Source: Pratylenchus scribneri
Lineage: Eukaryota; Nematoda; Chromadorea; Rhabditida; Pratylenchidae
NCBI GenBank assembly: GCA_030063045.1
Contig: JAQSEB010000058.1
Span: 1,612,001-1,676,000, forward strand
DNA: 64,000 nucleotides
Direction: 5' to 3'
Under the pieces are notes generated by a model. That model saw only the letters and a list, made by a program, of their open reading frames with translations. It made no database searches and was not told where the DNA came from. Position 1 is the stretch's first letter, and the number at the start of each line of letters is the position of its first letter. A program made the position numbers and the translations under genes. Below are positions 1 to 11,800 of the stretch, piece after piece.

Positions 1-574
1 GGTGATGTTTGATGTGACTTTATCTAAAAAACAATATTATTGCGTTTGGTTTGATTGAGAGAGATTATATATTTACAGTATTTGAAAATGATTAAATTGA
101 AAATATAAGTTAAAAAAACAAAATTTTGTTTGAATATTTACAGGAAAGAAGGCACAAAGGAAGACATATTTTTTAGAACATTTTCCAAAAAGAGAAAACA
201 CATTTTGGCCAACATTTTCCGGTTACTATTTTTCAACATAATAACATTCCAATCAAATTGATTCCCTCTTTTTAATCAATTTCTTCTATCTTTTTTTTTA
301 TCCAATAAGGCAACTCTTTGCAATCACAAATTAGTAAATGTTTTAACTAAAATAATTTTTTAAACTAAAAAACTATAGTGCTTATTTATTGCAAACTTTT
401 TCCACCGGCATCATAAATATTCTTTTATTTAATTCTTTTACAATTGATTCGATCTTCCTCTTAAGGTACATTTTTTCGTCTACTCACCCAAATGGAATTG
501 GTTGAAACACGTCAAATAGATCACAAAGTATAAAATATTTAAAAAAAAAACAAGATTTACTTATTAATTTACAG

Positions 575-2722
575 GCCCAATTGAGTTTAGAAATGTCTTT
601 ATTTGTCCATTTTCGTGATGATAGATTACAATTACGCGATCTCCAAGACATGCCAATTCCAATTCCGGAAGAATTTCAGACATGGCAGGCAAGAAAAATG
701 AATTCAATTTTGGAAATGTTTTGAATATTTAGCCTAGAATTCAGCTCTTTCCATTGGGTACAACTCGGGGTATTCAAATGCAAAGAATGACAAATTTGAG
801 TCCCAAAAATGGCCAACTCACTGTCATTCATCGGTTAATATTTAAGATTCGTATCATCATCAAGAAAATCTTCCTTTAAGCTACTCTGGTCCATTACTTT
901 GTGATTTCGACCAATGGAAAATACCATTTGAGCGATATCAATGTCAATTTTGGTTCGAAACTGATCCAGGTGTAATCAAAAATGGCCTTTCATTAATATT
1001 AAAAACAATTTAGACGAAAGGCTACATTTAACCGTTGTCAGGGACTTGAGGCCAAATGGTCAAATGTTCCGTATCAATTTTGAATATGGTCAAGCGTTTA
1101 TATTATAATATTTTTATTTACTTTTTGCGCATCAGAACAATGGCCTTGGTTATTGCTGCGGTTTCATTTTCATTCGGGCCAATGGCGGGGGGCAATGGTC
1201 AGTGCATTTTTGCCTTCATTGCTCTTAATTTGTTGCGCCATTTTGGCCCAATGGAAAAGGCGAAAAATTCAAGTGATTGTATCAGTTGGTGCCATTTTGG
1301 CATTAATTTTTATTGTTTGTTATTTATTTTCATTTGTATTAATATTTTCGATTTATTCTCATTTCGCAGCAAAATGGCCACAAACAATTAAATATTTTGG
1401 CGATAACCAATGCCATTAACCTTTTCGACCTTTGGTTTGCTGGCATTTTTGTTCATTTGATTTGTTTGCTGGCAGCTGATTTGCTCCTTCCAGCTCGTCG
1501 ACTTTTGATTTTCAAAAGAGCATATCAAAGGAATCAAGATGAACGGCAAAATTCCGAGAAACAACAACAAAGAGGATATATTTCACCGCCATCAATAAGC
1601 CAACGAAAATTAGGTTGGCTTCAAAACTGACATTTGAGAATTTTTTTAGATTTAGGAATTTATCGTAATAAATGGAATTAAATTTATTTGTACCTAATGA
1701 TGAAAAGCCAACCATAATTTTTATATTATTAACCAACTATATTCCACAGATGGATTTTATTCGGGACGCAAAATCCGAGCAACAATGTTCCCTGGGGCGA
1801 GTTCAAGTAGTTTGCATCATCATTATGTATCATCCCCACAATTGGGCCATGATCGTCAAATGCCAAGACAAAGAGCAGTTGCCCGTTTGCCGGCTGCACC
1901 TATTGTTACTGCTGATGCACCAGCTCAAATGATTCGCACATTTTCCGTTCCGCCGAGAAAGTGAATACAAAAACATTTTATATTGTAATTTCATTATTAG
2001 ATTGGACGATGTGAGAAGGGAACAACTGGAACCATCGCCATTGCCTCCTCCAATGATGGGTGGAAGTGCACCGTTATCAAGAAAAAGAACCGGCTTTGGA
2101 GGCTTGGATGGACAGGAAACTGATGCCCGTGAACGAGCCATTGCTTCATTGTTATGCGAAATGGAAAGCATCAGAAGGGCAGAAGCGGGTGGAGCCAACA
2201 ATCGAATAATTCGAAGGGCAACAAGTAGCGAAGAAGATGAGGAAGGATTTGGCATTGGTGGCACATCCGCGGAAATTGTTGGCACATCTATTCGAATAGC
2301 TCAACAACCACCAACCATTCCTCCACCTCCGCCGCTTTCAATTGGTCGGCATTTTCATTATAACAGCCATCAACGATATGGCAATTCGAATCCGAGAAGA
2401 GCAGCCTCGCAAAGTAGTGAAGATGAATTGGGCAGGTTGGATGGCATTGGGATGCCAAGAAGAAAACGGTTTGTTTTTTTTATGATTTTTTAAAAATAAT
2501 TTAAATTTACTCAAAAATTTTGATTATATGATGTAACCCTTATAAAGCCTCTCTCATAATTCTTTAGATAAATTTTATAAATGAAATTTTCTAGGGTTTC
2601 AAATGTTTTTTTTAATGTTTTTTTATTTCAGCATTGTCCTCTATGCAATTCTGATGAGCTTATGCCTATTTCTCTGTACTTACACTTTGCTGGCCATTTC
2701 CGCCCTCTATGATTGGCTTTGA
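575..2722 (+). CDS. Cys-loop ligand-gated ion channel subunit (5' end not resolved)
   Basis: Pentameric ligand-gated channel subunit of the plasma membrane. Exons joined by eye give an extracellular part ending in a Cys-loop around 918-962: two cysteines separated by exactly 13 residues (C-DFDQWKIPFERYQ-C). TM1 and TM2 lie in 1140-1335 (AFLPSLLLICCAILAQW, then VIVSVGAILALIFIV). TM3 is about 1400-1490 (NLFDLWFAGIFVHLICLLA) and TM4 is the last exon, about 2633-2719. The TM3-TM4 loop is about 260 residues, rich in Ser, Pro, Arg and acidic residues. The intron after codon CAG at 688 starts with GC (GCAAGA). The signal peptide and first exons were not found, and the junction near 830-865 needs a frame change I could not place on good splice sites. 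The TM2 lining is atypical, so ion selectivity and ligand cannot be called. Family call is strong, subtype unknown. Confidence 0.75.
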
Positions 2723-3083
2723 TCATTATTAATCCCATATCTTCTTTAATTCTGTTTTTTTTTCAAATTTGCATTTATTTCAACGAAATAATAAAATACA
2801 AATGTATTAAAATCACAGGTAAAAGAAGAATGTCATAAAAATTTCTATTAAGTAAAGGAAGGCAAGGAATTGGTGATAACTTTTTTATGATAAAAGCAAA
2901 AAAATTAACAAACTTTTATAATTCAGCGGGACATAGAAAATGATGTTGTTTGAAAATTTTTTGTGAAATTAATTCAAATATTATAAATGCAAAATTTGAT
3001 AGATTAATAAAGAAAATATATTTTCGATAAAAATTCATTTTTGCATTTTCCCATCATCCAATTTCCTGCTGGTCATTGTAATT
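2723..3083. other. Gap between convergent genes
   Basis: AT-rich sequence between the stop codon of the channel gene and the stop codon of the opposing acidic-protein gene. It must hold both 3' UTRs. AATAAT/AATAAA-type runs are present on both strands (for example around 2790-2800 and 3007-3012), but I could not pick cleavage sites. No ORF worth noting. Confidence 0.5.
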
Positions 3084-4446
3084 TCAAAGCTGGCTGGGTT
3101 TCCCAATGCTATTGGGCTCGCCATTGTCAATATCATTTGCCAATTTTTGGCATTCATTCTGATGCTCATTTTGATTTATTTCCTTCAATTCATTGTCACT
3201 CCCAGCTGAAATTTTCGGATCATCCATAATTGCATCAACATTCACCATTGGCATAGAAGAAATCTAATTAAATTGGAGTCTTATTTCATTAACAAAAATT
3301 CTTCCTCACATTTGAATTTTCAAAGTCCTCTGTCTCAATTTCGGCATGATACTTCTCATCTTCACTTTTTGATACAAAATTGTCCTTTCCATCTGATTCT
3401 GTCATCTCTACATCTTTGATCTCTTCTGACACATTCACAACAGATTGAACATTTTGTTGATTGGCCACATAATCAGCAATTCCCTCAAGAATTGGATTCT
3501 GATTCTCTTCATTTTCAAGCATTGAATGATTAGCGACTTCTTCCTCTTTCTGTTGGGTAACTTCATTCTGCTCATCAGGTATTTCCATCGAGTTTTTGTT
3601 AATTTCATTTGGCATTTCAACAACTTCAGTCTTCACCTTCTCCAGCTCATTGTTGCCAATTTCTTTCACTTCATTTGGTCCATTTTCTCCGTACAAATCC
3701 ATTTTTGCCTCAAGCCCGATCTCTCTGGTTTGGATATCATTCTTATCAACAAATTGTTGAATACTTTCATCGCATTCTTCTGCACTTGTATTCGATAGGA
3801 TCTGCTCATCAGTAACTATATTCTCTTCTTCAGCGTATTCGGTTTGGCGAATTGTCGGCTTTTCAGATGGCTGTGGCTCAGCAATAATAATCACTTTCTG
3901 CTCTGACACAACAATATTTTGGATGACGTCACCCTGGGAAATTTTCATTTAATTCCAGAATTTCAGATCAGAGTCTTCAAAATTATGCTCATTTTCCTAT
4001 TAAGCCCACCTCATTATTAGGCATGGGCTCTTCATCCGCTGGCTTTTCTTGCATTTGATTGATTTGATTATCTGGCACACTTGATTTATCCACTTCTGGC
4101 ATATTTGCTGCCACCCCTTCTCCACTGGTTGAAGATTCGTTTTCCTTTCCATCATTTCCTTTTTCATTTCTTCCATTCGATTCGATAACGGCCGTTTCAG
4201 TCCAAACTTTTGCCATGTTGTTCGCCGCATTTCTAATATAGTCATTTTGGCTGGAAGAAAGATTAACACCAATTGGATCATCAGAAGCCCGTCCTGGAGA
4301 ATCAGTGTTGAATGCGATCTATTAAGGAAAATTTAAAATGAAATTTCCATTTTCAACCAGACTTCGTCCTCAATTTTGGCTGTTTGTTGTTTGTTGTTAC
4401 CGCTGGATTTTTTGAGAGAATATTTTGCCGAATGTTTTTGTCCCAT
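3084..4446 (-). CDS. Acidic, putatively N-myristoylated protein of unknown function
   Basis: Four exons join in frame to about 395 residues. It starts MGQKHSAKYSLKKSSG, with Gly2 and Ser6 as in the N-myristoylation consensus MGxxxS and followed by basic residues, so plasma-membrane attachment is plausible. The rest is strongly acidic, low in hydrophobics and rich in Glu, Asn, Gln, Asp and Ser, which suggests disorder. Exon 2 (about 4316-4007) begins IAFNTDSPGRASDDP. Exon 3 (about 3928-3311) is the Glu-rich core. The last exon (about 3264) ends SIGKPSQL. Splice sites are clean, for example GAG|GTGGGC and TTTCCCAG|GGTGAC. A lipidated basic N-terminus on an acidic disordered body recalls MARCKS/AKAP200-type proteins, but I see no effector domain and do not assign it. 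It converges on the channel gene. Confidence 0.55.
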
Positions 4447-7400
4447 TTTTAGTAATTTAAAGAATTCTGAAAATTTTCACCATTAAAAGTATATTTGCAA
4501 TTTTAAAATCATGATTTGAGGCCGCTTTAATTTCCCATTAATTTGGCCATTTTTTTTGTTATTATTGGATGGAAAAGGTTGGAGAAGCTGCTTAAGGGGC
4601 TGGCGGATTGGTAAAAGGAACGAAAATTTCACAAGTCGCGACTGACACTAAACACTGCTGCTGGTCATCAATATATTTGTTGGGATGGAAATATTGAATG
4701 GCGGCAATCGCAGCCGGCTGGCTGGAAGAACTTTTTACAAAGAAAAACTATAAGAATATTAGAAGAATGGCCAATTGAATTTGCTTAATGCCATAGCTGA
4801 AAATAAAAATTGCATTTAATAGAAATAAATTTGAATGGAATGGAATCAGGTAATATGACTTTACAAAATATATTTTTAAAATTCAGAAAATTTTTATTTT
4901 TAATACAAAATTAAAGGAAAATTCTAATTTCTAATAGAATTGATTTGTCCATTTGTCGGACTAAGTTCTAAGTAAGATGATTCATTAATTCAGTAGAAAA
5001 TATAAAGAATTAGATGGAAATGGAATGGACAATTGCCCTTTAGGGCTCATAGCTGATGGTCAGCCACCACCACCACCACCCTCCAGCGACCAGCCGCTAG
5101 TATCTAATACCTACTAGTAGTCGATGACGAGCGAATATATAAATAGGATGTGAGGGAAGGTAAGGAATAAGGATAGAATCCAAAAATGAACGTACTGATT
5201 GAGCCGTAAAAGTTGTAGAGAGCTTTGAGCGCAGGAAAATTGTCCAAATCTGTAATCCTAAATCCTCCATACTCATTTGCTGCCTCTACCAATCTTTTAA
5301 CGAAAACAAAGATTGGCAAAATCGGATAATCCTAAATCTATTCATAATTCATCACAGTAAATCAAAAGATTTTTGGGTGCCTCTATTAGGCCAAAGTGCG
5401 ATGAAAGAAATTTAAAAGAAATAAAATAAATAAAATAAATATTTTAGCAGTTGATGAGATGAATTCTGCCAACTGATTAGATTTTTCGATTCGGGCTATG
5501 TCAGGAATAAAAATTGGGAAATTTGATAGAATGGAAAAAGGCAGGAAAGGAAGCCCAAATGAAGTCCGTGAAAAAGGTTAAAAAGAAAATAAATGAATGG
5601 ATGATGCTGATGGGAAGAAATAATAATAAGGGAATGGGAAGGGGTGAAAGGACGGGAATTGGCCATATAGGATTTGTTTTCCTAGCCATTCAGTCTTGTC
5701 CTCGAAAAATCCTGGAAAGCCATACTATTGCTATTGTGTTAACTTCCAGATCTATACTATGATAAATTTTCTTCTTATAATACAGTATATTAGAGCACTG
5801 GTAAATATGGTAATTAAATATTGTTTTTTGTTTCATTTGATTATGCATTTCTCATTTTTGCGGGTAATCGAAGGTAACCAACAAGGAATTTAGGAAAAAA
5901 ATAAATATAAAAAAAATTTAATTCAATTTTTTTTTTGTTGAGGAAGACCAAATTTGGAATTGATAAGAAAAATGAATGAACGAAATTGTCGGAATATTTT
6001 CGGAATTAATGTGATAAAGAATTTGTAGGGTGGAAACGCCCAAAAATTGGAATTATTTTATATCAAATTGTCTGGACAAAAATATTGACAAAATAAATTG
6101 GTGAATCATCTATTATATTTATTATGTTTTTAGAAAAATTTATCGAAAAAAAATTGAAAAATTCAAAAAGTATTATCAGAAATTTAATAATATGCCAATC
6201 AACATATATTTTTGAGAAATTGTGGAAAATGGAAATGCTTATTTCCGTGAGATCGAGAATTTTGAGTTGTAGAAATAGCAAATAATGATTACCCTTATGT
6301 TATTCGATAAAAATAATTATGCAATAAAAACGAAATTTTCCTTTAATTACTTTTTTTTTAATAAACATTGAAGTTGCTTATGATAAGAATTTGGTTCAAA
6401 TTCAAATGTATATTAGATGAACTCAAAATTTTAATTAAAATTGGAATAAAAAGTAATGAAGAAAAATCTTCAAACGTTAATTTTTATTTGCAAAAGTCAG
6501 AAATTGGTCAAATATAGATTGATTGCGTAGAACAATGGATTGAATATACAATAGAAAAGTTGACGGTTTTCTCCGCGCATTTTTCCTCATTTGCTTATTA
6601 TGCTTCATTTGTTACAAAGAATGGCAATGGCAAGGACATTGAATAATGGCAAAATATATTATAATTATATTATAGTTCCTATAAAAAAATCCCAATATTA
6701 AAGGTGATTTGATCATCATTTCATTGGAATTTTAACGACAAAGAACTATGAGTAAATTGATGAAATTTGTACAAATATTAATCATCATCTTTAAATAGTA
6801 AAATAAAATCAGTTTTAAATATTAAGATTTACTTGTTAATATCATAATTCATGATAATCCAGATATCTGAATATCAATTTTATGCCAATTATTCGGTTTA
6901 AAAAATGAGATTTTTCGGTGCACGCAATATATCCATTATTTAAAGTCAATTTTCAAGGGTTTTGCTCGGTAGCTGTAACTATCCGAAATATGCCTTCTTA
7001 TAATTTTATTATTCCATTCATGCCATTTGGAATATTCAGATAATTGCCCGACGGCAATTCCCGCGCTCCATTTGTTTTGAACAATACCTAGGGCTCCTTC
7101 TTCCCGCATTGGCTTCAGGCATTAGTATGGTCGCTTAAATTCACACGCTCCCCCAATAACACCTTCATCCCCCAAATTGTTCGTTTTCTTGGTAAAAAGG
7201 AGTGCAATAAAAACGAAAAGTCAATTGAGTGAAGGAAATTAGCCAACTTATTTTGGCTTCCAAATTATTTGCACCTACACATAAATCCCAATTTTCCCAT
7301 GCTTCTGATAAAAACAAATAAAACTGTCGAAAATTCCACATCAAAATTGATTTCCTCAATAATTAATATGATTTTCTAAAAATGCCAAATTTCTAAATGT

Positions 7401-8818
7401 ACTTTTTTGGATGATACTTCCCTATAATTTCTTTTTTTATTTAAATTTCATGGAAAAATTTTGACTATTCTTCTATATTGGCCCTATTGGCTTATTGGAA
7501 CATTGTTTCAAAAAAGAATTCGCCAATTCTCTCATTCTATTGTCTAATATTGTCCCATAAATAATTCGGCCGACAATCGAAAATCTTTCCTTTTTTTGGT
7601 CGAAAATTCATCCTTTTCACACATCTCGAGAATATCTTCACATAAAATTAATTCCGGAGAATAGTTTGAATTTTAAAGCGGATTTTTCCTACTAATCAAT
7701 TTCAGCACTTTTTATCATTAATTTGTCAAAAAATGCAATATTTTTAAAAAGGAATAATTAAAGACAACAAAAATTAAAAATTAGTTTTTCTACATTTTCT
7801 ATATGAATGTTTTGATCGGAATTGAATAAATAAAGTCCATTAAAAATATTGAAAATGAAGTGAAGGATGAGGTGTGTGTTTTCAGACAAATAAACAGCAT
7901 TAACTGATTTAATGAGCCCAATTTCCTTATTTGATTAAATTCTATAAATATTTATAATGATATCGAAATCGAAACCATACAATACGACGTTAGTGATTAG
8001 GATTATATTTAAAAAGGAATATTTATTTTTATGGATTTTTCCAAATGTTAAAACATTTTTACAATTATAATGATCGGAAAACAATCTCGGATATTAATTG
8101 ACCAATTAAAAATATTAATGAGACATTATTTATTAAATTTTAGCCATGATAAGTTAATATTTAGTGGGGAAAGGGACGGATTTAAAAGGCAGATTGAGGC
8201 AATGTTTGATTGATAAGGTGACAGGGAGTTTAGGCAAAAATGGAGGTACAGTAGAATGAATAGGAGAAGCCTTTATTGTCATTATTGGCATTGTCAAATA
8301 CAATAACACTTTCTAGTTTCTATATTTGAAAAATGATTTAGTATAATCGTAAGAATTTAATTCTAATTTTTTGCCGTCATCATCACATTATATATGGGCG
8401 ATGGGCCTAATATACTTCAAAACTTTTTCCCATAGTCTAACATACATATATTTAGCTGGTCCCATATAAACCAGGGGAATCGAGCGAATTTTCCCATAAT
8501 TTTATATTCTAAAATTATACTTCAGAGGCTAGTTTAGAAGCTTTCTTTTATATGTGAATATTTCCAGAATTTCCACCAAAAAGAATTATGCGGAGAGATT
8601 GAAATTACTCCCATATAAATTGCTTCTCACTCAAAAATTACCGATATTAATTCTAAGTTATTGATGAGAAAGTCCATTAATTTCCTCTTATTAAAATTAA
8701 CTCACCTATATATAATGAATAAAATAATATTAAAAACTGCCAAATAAAAAGCCATTCTTTTTTTGACTGATTGATATCTTCACATTGTCAATATTCACTT
8801 GCCACTGCCATAATAAAA
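4447..8818. other. Long AT-rich stretch without a convincing gene
   Basis: This lies between the divergently transcribed acidic-protein gene and the serotonin transporter gene, so it should hold both promoters and perhaps untranslated first exons. It has long A/T runs and no ORF with family resemblance. A minus-strand ORF at 5104-5319 has protein-like composition but no partners. A (CCA)-rich run occurs near 5065-5080. No tRNA and no transposon ends were recognised. Confidence 0.4.
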
Positions 8819-11800
8819 ATGTTACGGTGGTCTTCTGTACGTCGTCGTTCGGGCTACTGGGATCAAAGGGATCAGTTGAAGCGCCGTCACGGCACAACAA
8901 GCAATCCAAATTCATCATATTGCAGCACCGGTATATTTTTTAAACATAAATAATAATGGAAAAACCAAAATTTTGATCAAAAATTTTCTAATTAACATAA
9001 TAAGTAGATGAAAATTTAATTAATAGAGATGAACTGAACTTTTCTAATTTCTAATTTAATAATAAATAATAGATACGGAATGATTTTATTCCAATAAAAT
9101 GAAAAAATAAACCCTGAATGATATTTAAAAAATTTTTTAATGAAAAGTTTTGCTTGTTATTTATAATTTAACCAATGATTCAGTCAGTCAAGCTTCTGTT
9201 GTTGCCATAAGCTAAATGTTCTAATTTTCCCCTCATTTTCCCTTTATCACCAATCCATTCAAAAGAAAATATTCCGTTGCCAGAGGCCTTTCTAACCTAA
9301 AAATTATTGCTGAAGAAGGCCAAAAAAGCACAACCTAATAAATCTTCCCTCAAAACCTTTCTTTATACCTTGCAATTTCCTCCCGTAAAATAGAAAAGCT
9401 TTCTTTACGATGACGGGAAATTGGTCCAGTTGCTTTGCTTCTATTTTGACCTAAAAATCCGCATCAATTTTCTAATGATGAATAATCTGAAAATAATTAA
9501 TAAGCTGCCAAATTGTAAAATAAAGATTTAAAAAATCTAAAGTAATAACATCGGATAAATAGATATCTCCATTCAAAATTCTCTGATTCTCGTATACATT
9601 ACAGAAAAAGGAAATAGTACAACAAATATTAAATGTTCTATTTGTTAATACCTTTTCTTTGACAATTTATTCGGGATTAGTTTTCAAAAAAATAGAAATA
9701 TGAGAAGCGAGATATGGGTCAAAACACGGGTTTGCAGCATTTTTCGGCATGCATATTCTTTTCTTCAAAGGCGATTATTTCTTATTAGAATTTTGTCGAA
9801 TGTTTTTCATCCCTCTAATTGGCTATTTTTCAAACAAGGCAAATAGTGGAATTAGATCCAAACCATGAAAACTATTTGCAAACAATATATATTATTCAAA
9901 TTTCCCGAGTAAAATTTTTTATTTTTTGAGAAATGAGAAATTATTTCTTTATACTTTGCCTAGCATAAAAAATATACCAGACAAACACAATGGTCAAATA
10001 TTATTGCAAAAAACAGAAATTTTTGGAAGGTAAATTACTCATTTAAGATTAATTAAAAAGCAATTAATCTAAAAAAATGTACAATCTTTAATTAATACAC
10101 TTTTTTATAATAATAATAATCAACAAAAATTTAAAATAGATTTCCCTGCTGGTGCATCTGCCAACCGATCAACATTAGGATCGCCACGATTTCAAAGAGC
10201 TATGACGACGGATGTGCCCGATTCTGGCGATGATCGCCGCAAATCCTATTCAAATCATAGACAACAAAGTGCAAAACGCCGCAGAAGTCTTTGGGCCGAG
10301 CGATACGCAACACAACAATGGGCACAAATCACGGTTGTTGGAGCAGATCGTCCCGATCATGAATTGGAAATGATGCAAAATCAATGTGACCGAAAACATA
10401 ACAGTAGCAGCGTGGACAGACCTGGTCTCTAGCATTTTTATGATTTTCCGAAATTGAAGCTTGCTTCAAATTAATTTAGAGATTAATTTAGTCTCTTACT
10501 CACTTAAATTTGACTAGTGGGATTATATAATCTATACTTTTATACGATTTTAATATCTTTCTTGAGCCAAACATTTTAAAATTTAAATTGTCTTTGTCTT
10601 CGACTATTCATTTTTAGAATTCTTCTTCCTTTCACTTCCACCGAAAAGGTTCCTTTCAATTCGACACCTTTTTTGGCCTATGGCTCTCGAAAATTTTCCC
10701 ACAATATTATCCAAGTCTGACTGACTCCGCTCATCCCAGCGTTGACAAACCTCCCATAAAGATCCATCCCATATTTTTCTTCCATTTTCCGTTTTTATTG
10801 TTTCACATATTTCTTCGGGGACTTCAGGTTCCACACCTTTCTGAACGAACAAAAATTCGGTATCATATTCTACGAAAAGAATTGATGGCTTCTTAAAATT
10901 TAAATTTATCACTCAAAATCGTAGATTTGTTCCCAAATATTGATATGCCAAAATTCAATAGCAATAATTAAATATGTACTATATATGCTTTATCCATTGT
11001 GCTGATGAGCAAAATATTTTCAGAGGCTGCAAACTCTCATCGAAAGCATTCTTTGGGAATAAGTCCTTCTCCGTCAAAGCTCACAGCTAGCCTTACTACA
11101 ATGCATGGTAACGTCAATATTGCCGCCTTTCCAACAACTAGACAAATCAGCGTTGATAGCCCGGATGGAGCCTTCACCGTATCGAATCTCCCACTTCTGG
11201 CGATCGACGATGATGTTGAAACAGAAGAGGAAATGCAAAGGGATATCACTTCACAGCAAGCAGAATGTCCGTGATATTTTTATAAATATTTTCGAGTTTA
11301 TTTACAAATCTCAATTACCTAACTTTTCTAGTATTACCCCGAATGGCAAAATCACGATCAAGACATAGTGGACTGAGGAAAACTTCGTTTTGCGAGAATG
11401 TGATCCAAAAGGACGAAGAATTGCAACAGTTTAGGCAGTTAAATGGAGGCACTGAATTGCTTCGGCTGCCAACGCCTGCTCCTGGAGAAGGCATTGAAAG
11501 AGAACGTCGGCCAAGTATTTTGCAAATTGGCATGCAGAATGCTGCCAATTTAATGCGACGACGACGATCTTCATTTGCTCGCGAGAGATGGGCCAGCAAA
11601 TTGGAATTTCTTTTGGCCGTTATAGGCTATGCTGTTGATTTGGGCAATATTTGGCGTTTCCCCTCAGTTTGCTACAAACATGGTGGAGGTCTGTTTGCAT
11701 TTTTGTGCTATTTTAGGTTCATTTCCTAAACAGGCGCTTTCCTCATTCCCTATATCGTGATGTTATTGGTTGGCGGCCTGCCAATGTTTTACATGGAATT

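Noticed and set aside
5104..5319. Minus-strand ORF of 71 codons containing EYGGFRITDLDNFPALKALY
   Set aside because: The composition is protein-like and a donor follows GGCTCAATCAG, but no neighbouring exon joins it and no family is recognised. Too weak to call a gene.
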